A stretch of 64,000 nt of DNA from NCBI GenBank assembly GCA_021741145.1, contig JAIOYK010000019.1, positions 26,932 to 90,931 on the forward strand. The letters are read 5' to 3'. The stretch comes from Rhodospirillum sp. GTDB taxonomy: Bacteria; Pseudomonadota; Alphaproteobacteria; Rhodospirillales; Rhodospirillaceae. Within the stretch, counting starts at the first letter, position 1. Each line of letters opens with the position of its first letter. Below are positions 1 to 8,025 of this stretch, piece by piece. The translations under genes were made by a program, and so were the position numbers. The notes under the pieces are model-generated. The model was not told the DNA's origin. It ran no database searches and saw nothing but the letters and a program-made list of their open reading frames with translations.

Positions 1-1
1 C

Positions 2-286
2 CTGGCCCAAGGGAAAGCGGGGAATGCCAAAGCCGGTTTGGCCTTCGACACCCACGCGGCGGATGCCCGGGTGCGGGGGATGGACCGAAATCTGGACGGG
101 AACCTCGACAATCTAGCCTTAAAGACCTTCGCCCATGCCCAGCGGCGCCAAAAGGAAATGATCGAGGAAGGCCAAGAGCGCTACGAAACATTGCGCGCAA
201 CCGCGGGCTGGGGCTTGGCGGGATGTATTCTATTGGTCGGACTGTTCCTCGCGCTGGCCGTGCGCGGGGACCGGGCCGGACGCTGA
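2..286 (+). CDS. C-terminal part of a membrane-anchored protein (partial, runs off the window)
   Basis: The reading frame is open from the left edge of the window to a TGA at 284-286, so only about the last 94 residues are visible. The visible part is mostly charged and helical, with a stretch rich in Lys, Glu and Gln. It ends in one hydrophobic segment (GWGLAGCILLVGLFLALAV) followed by a short basic tail. This looks like a single C-terminal membrane anchor or the last helix of a small sensor. The stop is 3 bp before the Na/Pi cotransporter gene, so the two are probably cotranscribed. I do not recognise the family. A TTG at 38 could serve as a start, but coding clearly continues upstream of it. 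Confidence 0.55.
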   Translation: MAQGKAGNAKAGLAFDTHAADARVRGMDRNLDGNLDNLALKTFAHAQRRQKEMIEEGQERYETLRATAGWGLAGCILLVGLFLALAVRGDRAGR

Positions 287-289
287 GCC

Positions 290-1927
290 ATGGATCCAAT
301 GACAACGATCCTGGGTGGCCTGGGCCTCTTCTTTATTGGGGTCAAGCTGATCGGTGACAACCTGAAGCGGATGACCGGTAAGCGGTTCCGTTCCCTCGCC
401 CGCAAGACCACCAATTCCCCCATTATGGCGGCCGCCCTTGGCACCCTGTCGGGCGCCCTGACCCAAAGCACCAGCGCCGTAACGTTCATCGCCGCGGGTC
501 TAGTGACCGCGGGACTTGTCGAACCGCGCAAGGCCATGCCCCTGGTCATCTGGTCCAACCTGGGCACCGCCGCCCTGGTCATGGCCGCGACCCTGAACAT
601 CCATGCCTTTATCCTGTCCCTGTTGGCGGTGACGGGGCTGTGCTATTTCATGGACCTGCACAAGGCCACCCAATGGCGTGCCCTCCTTGGCGCCATGCTC
701 GGCCTTGGACTGTTGTTCCTGGGGCTGGACCTGATGAAATCCGGAACGGAACCCCTGCGGGCCATCGCCATCGTCCGGGACTTCGTTACCTTCTCCTCCA
801 CCTCCCTGTTCATCGCCTTCCTGATTGGCGCCCTGCTGACCCTGGTGGCCCAATCCTCGGCCACGGTTTCCGTTATCGCCGTGACCCTGGTCTCCACGGG
901 GATCCTGGGCATGGACCAGACCGTGATGATCATTTATGGGGCGGGCGTCGGATCGGGCCTGTCCGTCTGGTTCCTTGCCTCCAATCTCACGGGCACCCCA
1001 AAGCGGCTGATCAATCTCCAGATGGTCACCAAAATGGCGGGGGGACTGGTGCTCGTCCCCCTGTTCCTGTTGGAGAAGGCCTCCGACATCCCCCTGGTCC
1101 TGGACTGGGTGGCGGCCCTGTCGCCCGATCCGGCCCGTCAGGCCGCCTGGATCTACTTGATCTACCAAATCTCCGCGACAGTTTCGGTCACCCTTCTGTC
1201 CCGGCCCCTGGCGACCTTGATCGAAAAGCTGCAGCCCCCCAATGAGGAAGAGGCCCTGTCCCGGCCCCAATTCCTGCAGGAGAGCGCCCTCCAATCTCCG
1301 GAAACCACCCTTGATCTCGTCGACCGGGAACTGGCGCGCATGGTGTTTCACTTGATCGCCGCCCTGGACAACCTGCGGCTGGACATGGCCCACCGGGATG
1401 ACTTATCCCACCATTCCCTATTGCTGACCGCCACCCAAAGTCTGGGCGAGGAAATCCAAGGTTTCCTCGCCGATCTGACGGATCAGGACCCGCCCCGCGA
1501 GGCCATGGAAGGCGCCGTTATCGCCCAAAACCGCGTCTCCTTGCTTCTCGATCTCCGGGACACCATCGAAGAGATGATCCAAGCCGTGGAGAAAGAAGAC
1601 CAGATCGCGCCCGAGGTCGCGCCCCTGGCCCATGCCCTGCTGGAAAGCCTGCATCTGACCCTGGGGCTGCTGGCGGAGGAAATCGTCCTTCGGGATCCCG
1701 AGGGACTGGACACCCTGGTGGCCATGACCGCGGACCGGTCGGACATGATGGAGCGGACCCGCCGGTCCTTGATCCACCGATCCCGTCAACTCGACCTGTC
1801 GGCCCAGGAGTTGCTGTTCGCCACCACCGCCCAATTCGAGCGCGCCCAATGGCTGATCCACCGCTGTGCCCGTCTGACCCGTGGCCGGGACGACGCCCCC
1901 CCCATCGCCGTTCCTTCCGGACCGTAG
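290..1927 (+). CDS. Na/Pi cotransporter family protein with C-terminal PhoU-like domain
   Basis: This is an inner-membrane protein of the NptA/YjbB family, which moves phosphate with or against sodium. The N-terminal ~310 residues form two inverted membrane repeats, each with the signature QS(T/S)SA motif: ALTQSTSAV near residue 63 and VAQSSATVSV near residue 188. The C-terminal ~220 residues are helical and rich in Glu, Leu and Asp, as in the PhoU-like domain common in bacterial members. The length of 545 residues is usual for the family. The ATG at 290 lies 3 bp after the preceding gene. Substrate direction cannot be read from the sequence. Confidence 0.9.
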   Translation: MDPMTTILGGLGLFFIGVKLIGDNLKRMTGKRFRSLARKTTNSPIMAAALGTLSGALTQSTSAVTFIAAGLVTAGLVEPRKAMPLVIWSNLGTAALVMAATLNIHAFILSLLAVTGLCYFMDLHKATQWRALLGAMLGLGLLFLGLDLMKSGTEPLRAIAIVRDFVTFSSTSLFIAFLIGALLTLVAQSSATVSVIAVTLVSTGILGMDQTVMIIYGAGVGSGLSVWFLASNLTGTPKRLINLQMVTKMAGGLVLVPLFLLEKASDIPLVLDWVAALSPDPARQAAWIYLIYQISATVSVTLLSRPLATLIEKLQPPNEEEALSRPQFLQESALQSPETTLDLVDRELARMVFHLIAALDNLRLDMAHRDDLSHHSLLLTATQSLGEEIQGFLADLTDQDPPREAMEGAVIAQNRVSLLLDLRDTIEEMIQAVEKEDQIAPEVAPLAHALLESLHLTLGLLAEEIVLRDPEGLDTLVAMTADRSDMMERTRRSLIHRSRQLDLSAQELLFATTAQFERAQWLIHRCARLTRGRDDAPPIAVPSGP

Positions 1928-2280
1928 CGTACCAACGCTTTCAAAAGAGTCATCGGACGATGCATTGGGAAGCCGTTTATGCATCACCTTTCCAAACACA
2001 TCCCTATTCCGGTCGAGGCCATCCGGGACAGAACCGGAGACCCTGACCGGGTTACGGAAATAGCCCTCACCGGCACGGGACATGCCCATGTGCTGGTAGG
2101 ACCCATGTGCTGGTAGGGCTGACCAAAATCCTCGAAATGCCACGTCCGACGAACGCCTTGTCCCGCTTCCTGGAAACCTGTCGATAAGACCCATAGGGGA
2201 TTTCCGCGGGGGGCACCTTTCACCCACCGACCAAATGCGGTACAGTCGGTCACCTTCCGACCATTGATGGCCATTCATTC
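1928..2280. other. Intergenic stretch of about 350 bp, no gene seen
   Basis: I see no convincing coding frame or RNA gene here. The only clear feature is a perfect 17-bp tandem duplication, listed separately. It lies between the Na/Pi cotransporter and the phosphatase gene and probably holds the phosphatase promoter, though I could not pick out a -35/-10 pair. Confidence 0.5.
2085..2118. repeat. Two-copy 17-bp tandem repeat
   Basis: The unit CCCATGTGCTGGTAGG plus one variable base occurs at 2085-2101 and again at 2102-2118, directly abutting. It is a local duplication in noncoding DNA and may vary in copy number between strains. Confidence 0.8.
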
Positions 2281-4329
2281 ATGTTCAATTCCCTTCGGAC
2301 GAAAGTATTCCTCGCCGTTGTACTGATCCTCGCCGTGGTGACGGGGGTTGTTATGTTTTTCACCAATCAGGACGTGGAGCAGGCCCTCGTGGCGGCGGAA
2401 AACCGCTCGGCGAGCAACGTTCTGCACTTGCTGGAGGTCAATGTGGAGGGGCGCTATCGCACCCTGTTGACCGACAAGATCCGCGTGGTTCGGGAGCGTA
2501 AGGCCTCCCTGGAAACCCTCTCACATCTCGCTTTTTCCACCTTTGCCTACTTCAACGCCATGGAAGATCAAGGGATGATGAACGATGGCGAGGCAAAGTT
2601 CCGCGCGGCCGAATGGCTGGAAAAGCTGGAGCAGGACAAAACCAATACCATCTTTGTGTTCAACACGGCGGGCACCATCCTTGCCTCGACCGAGCCCGAG
2701 CGCATCGGCGAGGACATCAACGGCATCACGGATATGAAGGGCCGAAATCTGGTCACGGCGGCATTCGCGGAAGCTGGCCCCCATGGATCGGCCAATTTTA
2801 CCTATTCGGCCCAGGGCGCGGGGGAATTGCCCGACCGCTTCGCCTTGGTCTCGCCCCTGCCCGATTGGGGGTGGATGGTGGCGGTTCAGGCGGACATCAT
2901 TGATGTGCAGCGACAGGTTGACTTGGCCATGCGGGACATCGTCAAGGCCCTGGCCCAAACCCTGCCCGACATCCAGGTTGTCAGGTCAGGATTCGTCTTC
3001 GTGTTCAAGGGGTCTGGGGAGTTGATCGTCCCGCCGCCCGCCCATGCGGGTCCCCTGTCACGGGCGACATCAATCGCCGAGGTGGATCCCAAGCTCCTGG
3101 AAAGCCTGAAAGCGGCCACCGACAAGGACGGTGCCCCCATCCGTGTTCTGTTGCCCGGCGATGACCAGGGGCTGATGGAAACCTATGTGGCCTACTTCAA
3201 GCCCTTGGACTGGTTCATGGTCAGCACCGCGCCGGTCAAGGAAATCGCCGAGCCCGCCGAGCAATTGATCCGCCACTTGGCCCTGATTTTCGGGGCCGTC
3301 CTGGCGGTCTGTCTGATTCTGGCCTGGACCTACGCCACGGCCATCGCCCGTCCGCTGACACGCTTGGCGGCCTACGCCAAGGATCTTCCCAAGCAGGACT
3401 TCACCCAGCCCGCGCCAGAGAGCACCCCCATTGACGACATGCCCCGTCGCTACCGGGACGAGGTCGGGCGGCTGGCCGAAGCCTTCACCTTCATGGACCA
3501 TTCCCTGCGGGAGAACATCCGCCACCTGATGGAAACCACCGCGGCCAAGGAGCGGATCCAGTCGGAGCTGACCATTGCCCGGGACATCCAGATCGGTCTG
3601 TTGCCCAAGATCTTCCCGCCCTTCCCCGACCGACGGGAAATGGACCTGCACGCGGTGCTGATCTCGGCCAAGGAAGTGGGAGGCGACCTGTTCGACTACT
3701 TCTTCCTGGATGACCGGCATTTGGTCTTCGCCGTCGGCGACGTGGCCGACAAGGGCGTGCCCGCGGCCCTGTTCATGGCCATCACCAAGACGCTGCTCAA
3801 GGTGGCCGCGGAAAAGACCCCCGAACCCGGGGCGATCCTGGAGCGTGTCAACGACGACCTGTCCGTCGACAACCCCAATGCCATGTTCGTGACCCTGTTC
3901 ATTGCCATCCTGGACGTCTATTCTGGAGAAATGGCCTATGGTAACGCTGGACATAACAAGCCCATCCTGGTCCGCGACGGTGAAACGGCCTGGATCCAGG
4001 GCGCGAGCGGGCCTGCCTGCGGCGTCATGGACGGCATCCCCTATAAGCCCCTCTCCACGACACTAAAATCCGGAGACGCGGTCCTCGTTTACACGGATGG
4101 CGTGACCGAGGCCATGAGCCCCGTAAACGCCGTGTTCGGCGACAACCATCTTCTGGAGATCGCCCGGGACCTGGAGGGCAAGCCAGCCATGGAAACCGTA
4201 AAGACGATCATGGACGCCGTCCATGTCCATGCCAATGGCGCGAACCAATCCGACGACATCACCATGTTGTGTCTGCGTTGGAATGGACCTCCAAAATCGA
4301 AGACGGAACCCGAGCAGGCGAAGGCCTAA
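2281..4329 (+). CDS. Cache-HAMP sensor with SpoIIE/RsbU-type PP2C phosphatase domain
   Basis: This is a membrane receptor serine phosphatase of the RsbU/SpoIIE type, expected to dephosphorylate an anti-sigma-factor antagonist. A first membrane helix (about residues 9-28) is followed by a ~300-residue periplasmic sensor region typical of double-Cache domains. A second helix lies at about 332-352, then a HAMP linker to about 420. The catalytic PP2C domain starts near residue 424 (ELTIARDIQIGLLP) and keeps the metal-binding acidic residues in GGDLFDYF (~468), DVADKG (~487) and NQSDDIT (~654). No antagonist or anti-sigma gene is adjacent. The next gene encodes a secreted binding protein, a plausible ligand carrier for the sensor domain. 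The start has no strong ribosome site, so it could move slightly. Confidence 0.9.
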   Translation: MFNSLRTKVFLAVVLILAVVTGVVMFFTNQDVEQALVAAENRSASNVLHLLEVNVEGRYRTLLTDKIRVVRERKASLETLSHLAFSTFAYFNAMEDQGMMNDGEAKFRAAEWLEKLEQDKTNTIFVFNTAGTILASTEPERIGEDINGITDMKGRNLVTAAFAEAGPHGSANFTYSAQGAGELPDRFALVSPLPDWGWMVAVQADIIDVQRQVDLAMRDIVKALAQTLPDIQVVRSGFVFVFKGSGELIVPPPAHAGPLSRATSIAEVDPKLLESLKAATDKDGAPIRVLLPGDDQGLMETYVAYFKPLDWFMVSTAPVKEIAEPAEQLIRHLALIFGAVLAVCLILAWTYATAIARPLTRLAAYAKDLPKQDFTQPAPESTPIDDMPRRYRDEVGRLAEAFTFMDHSLRENIRHLMETTAAKERIQSELTIARDIQIGLLPKIFPPFPDRREMDLHAVLISAKEVGGDLFDYFFLDDRHLVFAVGDVADKGVPAALFMAITKTLLKVAAEKTPEPGAILERVNDDLSVDNPNAMFVTLFIAILDVYSGEMAYGNAGHNKPILVRDGETAWIQGASGPACGVMDGIPYKPLSTTLKSGDAVLVYTDGVTEAMSPVNAVFGDNHLLEIARDLEGKPAMETVKTIMDAVHVHANGANQSDDITMLCLRWNGPPKSKTEPEQAKA

Positions 4330-4389
4330 CCCCGGGAAATATAAAAAGCCACCCATGATCGACAAGAGAAGTCTGGAGACCGACCCCAA

Positions 4390-5595
4390 ATGCATGCAGC
4401 TCTGAAACGCCTATCCGTGGCCCTTGGGAAATCGGCGGTCGCCCTCGCCGCGATCGGTGGAATGGCCCTTGGCGCCCTCTCTCTTTCTCCCCTGGCCCAG
4501 GCCGACCAAAAGGGCGCGGATCTCCCCATGGCACCGGTCCTGAACGATGGCGCGAAATGGCGCATCGGCTATATGGAAGGGGGGCAATACATCGACTACC
4601 AGACGATCACCATGGCCACTCTGAACGGTTTGGCTGATCTGGGCTGGATGGACTCCATCAAACTTCCCGAAGACCTGCCCAAGACGCCCGGCGCCTTTTG
4701 GAGCTATGTCGCGGAAAACGCCAAGAGCGACTATTTGGACTTCGTCGCCGATGCCTACTACGCCCCAGGCAATTTCGACAAGGAACAGCGTCCCAAGGTG
4801 AAGGCCGAGGTGCTCGAGCGCCTGAACAAGACCGCCGACATTGATCTGATGATCGCCATGGGAACCTGGGCGGGCCAGGACCTCGCTGTCGCGGAGAATA
4901 CGACCGTCCCCGTGGTGGTCGGCTCCACTTCCGACCCCATCGGAGCGGGAATCACCAAAAGCGCCGAGGACAGTGGTCAGGACAATATCCACGCCAAGGT
5001 CGAACCGGCACGCTACCAGCGTCAGGTGGGAATCTTCAACGACATCATCCCCTTCTCCAAGCTGGGCATCGTGTATTCCGAGACGGCGGAAGGCCGCACC
5101 TATGGCGGCGTGGACGCGGTGGAGGAAGTGGCCGCCGAGCGGGGCTTCGAGATCGTCCGATGCGAGGCCCCCTACGAGGACCTGCCCCAAGACCAGGTCG
5201 AACTGGGCGTCCTTGATTGCTACAAAAAGGTCTCCGCGGAAGCCGACGCCATCTACATTACAGTCCACCGGGGCGTGACCGAGGAGTCCCTGCCCAAGAT
5301 CATGGAGGTGATCAACGCCGCCAAACTTCCGAGCTTCTCCATGTTGGGCTCCGGCGAGGTTCGCCGTGGCGTGCTGATGAGCGTGGCCCAGGCCGATTTC
5401 TCCTATGTGGGCCGGTTCCACGCCGAGGTGATCGCCAAGATCTTCAACGGCGCCAAACCCCGCGACATCGACCAGCGCTGGAGTGCCCCACCGAAGATCG
5501 CCTTGAACTTGAAGGAAGCGGAAATCATCGGCTTTGATCCGCCGGTGGACATCCTGATCGCCTCGGACGAGATCTACGAGGATATCGAGAACTGA
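4390..5595 (+). CDS. Orphan ABC-type substrate-binding protein (ABC_sub_bind family)
   Basis: This is a 401-residue periplasmic binding protein with an N-terminal signal peptide (hydrophobic AVALAAIGGMALGALSLS, then LAQA before the mature part). The two-lobed fold of the ABC_sub_bind (TrpX-like) family is suggested by WRIGYMEGGQYIDYQ at the start, VPVVVGSTSDPIGAG in the middle and SKLGIVYSETAEG at the second lobe. No permease or ATPase gene accompanies it. It is separated by about 60 bp from the upstream phosphatase gene and is followed by a strong terminator, so the two genes probably form one operon. A sensing role with the phosphatase is therefore as likely as transport. The ligand is unknown. 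Confidence 0.82.
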   Translation: MHAALKRLSVALGKSAVALAAIGGMALGALSLSPLAQADQKGADLPMAPVLNDGAKWRIGYMEGGQYIDYQTITMATLNGLADLGWMDSIKLPEDLPKTPGAFWSYVAENAKSDYLDFVADAYYAPGNFDKEQRPKVKAEVLERLNKTADIDLMIAMGTWAGQDLAVAENTTVPVVVGSTSDPIGAGITKSAEDSGQDNIHAKVEPARYQRQVGIFNDIIPFSKLGIVYSETAEGRTYGGVDAVEEVAAERGFEIVRCEAPYEDLPQDQVELGVLDCYKKVSAEADAIYITVHRGVTEESLPKIMEVINAAKLPSFSMLGSGEVRRGVLMSVAQADFSYVGRFHAEVIAKIFNGAKPRDIDQRWSAPPKIALNLKEAEIIGFDPPVDILIASDEIYEDIEN

Positions 5596-5623
5596 TCGGA
5601 GTCGTCTCCCGACCCCAATAAGC

Positions 5624-5663
5624 CCGCCCCCCGCCCAAGACTGGACGGGGGGCGGTTTGATTT
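5624..5663 (+). terminator. Rho-independent terminator after the binding-protein gene
   Basis: A perfect 10-bp GC stem (CCGCCCCCCG at 5624-5633 pairing with CGGGGGGCGG at 5646-5655) has a 12-nt loop and is followed by TTTGATTT. It ends the phosphatase/binding-protein unit. Confidence 0.75.
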
Positions 5664-5962
5664 AAGGGTCCCGGCCATTGTCCCGCGCCGCGCGTGATCC
5701 ATCGCAATCCGCCCCTTGCCTCCCGGCCCTCGCGCCCCTTGCCCCCCCCGCCACCAACAGCCCGCTCGGCGTTTGAACGCATGACGAGAAGAAGGGAATA
5801 AGGGAGAATGGGAAGGGATAAAGAATCGATGTGGATTCGTCCCGAACCTGCTGGCAGAATGTCCCCGTGGATCGTCCGTGCATGTTCAAAGCGTCAGGGA
5901 CGAATATACCCCTGCCGTGGCTCAAGCCCAGAGAGAAGGCCATCACGTAAGGGATGTAGGTC
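5664..5962. other. Intergenic stretch of about 300 bp, no gene seen
   Basis: It lies after the terminator and before the histidine kinase. It starts with a C-rich tract and becomes more AT-balanced near the kinase. I found no coding frame or recognisable RNA. It presumably contains the kinase promoter. Confidence 0.4.
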
Positions 5963-6931
5963 ATGCCTAGTCAAAAGGCCTGGAAATCCGCGGTCCGGAT
6001 AGCGTCAATCTATATGGCGATTTCGATCTTGTGGATTCTGCTATCGGACAAGGCCGTGGCATCCCTCTTCCCCGAAATCACCAATTCGACCCTGGCTCAA
6101 AGCGTCAAGGGCATTGGGTTCGTTCTCGCCACCAGCATCCTATTATTTCTACTCATTCGCCGGGAGTTGAGGTATCGCATTCGCGTCGAAAGGGAGCTGG
6201 AACGGGCGATGAACCAGACCGTCCAACTCAATGCCCAACTGTCACGGTTCGCCCATGCCACCACCCATGAATTGATCGAACCCACACGATCCATGGCCGG
6301 TTTCGCCTGCCTTCTGGAACGACGCCTCGGTGACCAGTTGAGCCCCGAGAATCAAGAAATGCTCCAGTTCCTGAAACAGGGTGCCAAACGGATGCACCGT
6401 CTCGTGTCCGACACCGCGACCTACGCGAGTCTGGATGGGGCCCCGCGCGACGCGGTCACGTTTTCCCTAGAGCTCCCGTTCCTGAACGCAATGGCTCGAT
6501 TAAAGCGGGACGATATCGTCTTGGATCACATTGTTCATGTGATCAGTCCAGACCCTCCCGAAGTCAACGGAGATCCCCTGCTGCTTGAAGCGGTTTTCGT
6601 CAATCTGTTGTCCAATGCCCGACAGTACACCGATCCAGCCAGACCCATGAAAATCGAGGTTGAATGGAAACTCCATGAGGACAAACGGATCGAGGTCGAT
6701 ATCCGCGACAACGGTCGCGGCATTCCCAAGGATCATCGCGACAATGTATTTCTTCCATTTTTCACATTGAAACAGGATGGCGACACGAAGGCGGGGTCGG
6801 GATTTGGTTTGCCCGCCTGCCGCCGGATCATCGAATGGCATGGGGGAACCATCGAAGCCCTTGCCAGTCCCATGGGGGGCACGACCATTCGGTTCATCCT
6901 TCCCCGGCAAGCGCGGAAGCAGGCGGCCTGA
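5963..6931 (+). CDS. Membrane-bound sensor histidine kinase (orphan)
   Basis: This is a 322-residue kinase with two membrane helices (about residues 11-28 and 48-66) separated by a very short external loop, so it has no large periplasmic sensor. The HisKA domain follows a short coiled coil and holds the phospho-acceptor His at about residue 102 in FAHATTHELIEPTRS. The ATPase domain shows an N box (FVNLLSNARQ), a G1 box (DIRDNGRGIPKDH) and a G2 box (GSGFGLPACRRI). The layout resembles phytochrome-type kinases that signal to stand-alone receivers. No response regulator is nearby. The protein may sense membrane state or a partner protein. Confidence 0.88.
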   Translation: MPSQKAWKSAVRIASIYMAISILWILLSDKAVASLFPEITNSTLAQSVKGIGFVLATSILLFLLIRRELRYRIRVERELERAMNQTVQLNAQLSRFAHATTHELIEPTRSMAGFACLLERRLGDQLSPENQEMLQFLKQGAKRMHRLVSDTATYASLDGAPRDAVTFSLELPFLNAMARLKRDDIVLDHIVHVISPDPPEVNGDPLLLEAVFVNLLSNARQYTDPARPMKIEVEWKLHEDKRIEVDIRDNGRGIPKDHRDNVFLPFFTLKQDGDTKAGSGFGLPACRRIIEWHGGTIEALASPMGGTTIRFILPRQARKQAA

Positions 6932-7005
6932 CTCTCCGTGGCGCGCCCCGCCGAAAGGCCCGGTCCCAAACGTCGAAGCCTGTCTTTTTGGACAACCCTG
7001 GAGCA

Positions 7006-7072
7006 CTCTAAAATTTATAAGATTAGAGTCAAACTGGGTCCGCTTGACTCAAGTTGATCCAGTTTAACTCTA
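7006..7072. terminator. AT-rich nested palindrome between convergent genes (possible bidirectional terminator)
   Basis: A 14-bp inverted repeat with one mismatch (7024-7037 against 7059-7072) encloses a second small dyad CTTGA-C-TCAAG (7043-7053). A competing arm, CTCTAA at 7006-7011, can pair with TTAGAG at 7023-7028. It sits at the junction of the converging kinase and exported-protein genes and reaches into the stop codon of the latter. The low GC contrasts with its surroundings. Confidence 0.45.
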
Positions 7073-7948
7073 GTTCCGCCCGCTCACGAAAGTCCGCATC
7101 CCTTCTCCGTTTGGCATGGTGAAAAGCCAAAGGGCGTCGCACATCCCATCATCCAAGCGCAAAGCCGTATTGCAAAGCGGCGACCCATAGCCCGTCAACC
7201 CGAGGGCGCTATCCGAATCCATGGGCTGAATGTCCATATCGACCATCCGTGCCTCCCCGCAAAGAGCCGTCTCCCCATCCCCTCCAAAAGAAATAGAGAT
7301 CATGGGCATGTTTTCAGGGAGCCCCTTCGGTTCAAGCAAAGCCACATCCAGGAAAGGCCCATCCGGACTATCAAGGTTCAGGTAGATCAGAACTTCGTCT
7401 TTCACACCATCGCAAGTGAGGTCCCCCGACATCCTTTTGATGTTATCCGGAGAGGCCATTTGTCCCCATTGAAAACGGGTCGCGTTATAGATCTCGGCGT
7501 CGGAGATCTCCGTTCCGGGCTGTGCCGTGCCCGCCAAGATCACCAAGGGATTGGTCCCCGCGACCATTTCCCCCTCCCAAATACCAGAAGCTCCCTCGGG
7601 CTGATCGCAGAAGGACCAATTGCCGATCAGTTCCCCTTCCCCGGTCACCAGCCAGGACACCCGCCCCCAATAGAGGGACCCGTGTTCCTTGGTCTTGCAT
7701 TTGACTTCCGACGTGGGCTGGACCCAGACACCGGAGATCTTCCGAGTATCCGCCGCCATTTGGCCGTAAAAGGCCCCATCATAATCAGGATAGGTTCCCG
7801 TGGTCTCACCTTTGGGCGTAACAACCAGTTCCAACATCCCGAAATCGGTTTCCCAGGAGCTCGCACTCCCTTGGGCCAAGGCAGGCGCGGCAAAACCGCA
7901 GAACAACAGGAGACTCAAACAGCGGGACAGGACAGGCAGACGGGACAT
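7070..7948 (-). CDS. Exported protein of unknown function
   Basis: This 292-residue protein begins with a clear signal peptide (LSLLLFCGFAAPALAQG, cleavage after ALA). The mature part is rich in Gly, Trp, Asp and aromatic residues. It contains paired features such as GAFYGQM and ISGVWVQP, then GELIGNWSFC and SGIWEGEM, which look like beta-strand repeats. Five or more Cys residues in the mature part suggest disulfides. The motif SGDLTCDGVKDEVLIYLNL resembles the calcium-binding or FG-GAP-like strand loops of other exported proteins, but I would not assign a family. It stands alone between a convergent kinase and the convergent-side end of ygiQ. Confidence 0.7.
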   Translation of the reverse strand: MSRLPVLSRCLSLLLFCGFAAPALAQGSASSWETDFGMLELVVTPKGETTGTYPDYDGAFYGQMAADTRKISGVWVQPTSEVKCKTKEHGSLYWGRVSWLVTGEGELIGNWSFCDQPEGASGIWEGEMVAGTNPLVILAGTAQPGTEISDAEIYNATRFQWGQMASPDNIKRMSGDLTCDGVKDEVLIYLNLDSPDGPFLDVALLEPKGLPENMPMISISFGGDGETALCGEARMVDMDIQPMDSDSALGLTGYGSPLCNTALRLDDGMCDALWLFTMPNGEGMRTFVSGRN

Positions 7949-8025
7949 GAGGAGGTTCTCCGCAAGTGGCCAAGTCCTGACAGGGTACCGATTTTTTTTT
8001 GAATCGGCACTCTTAAAAGTGCCCC

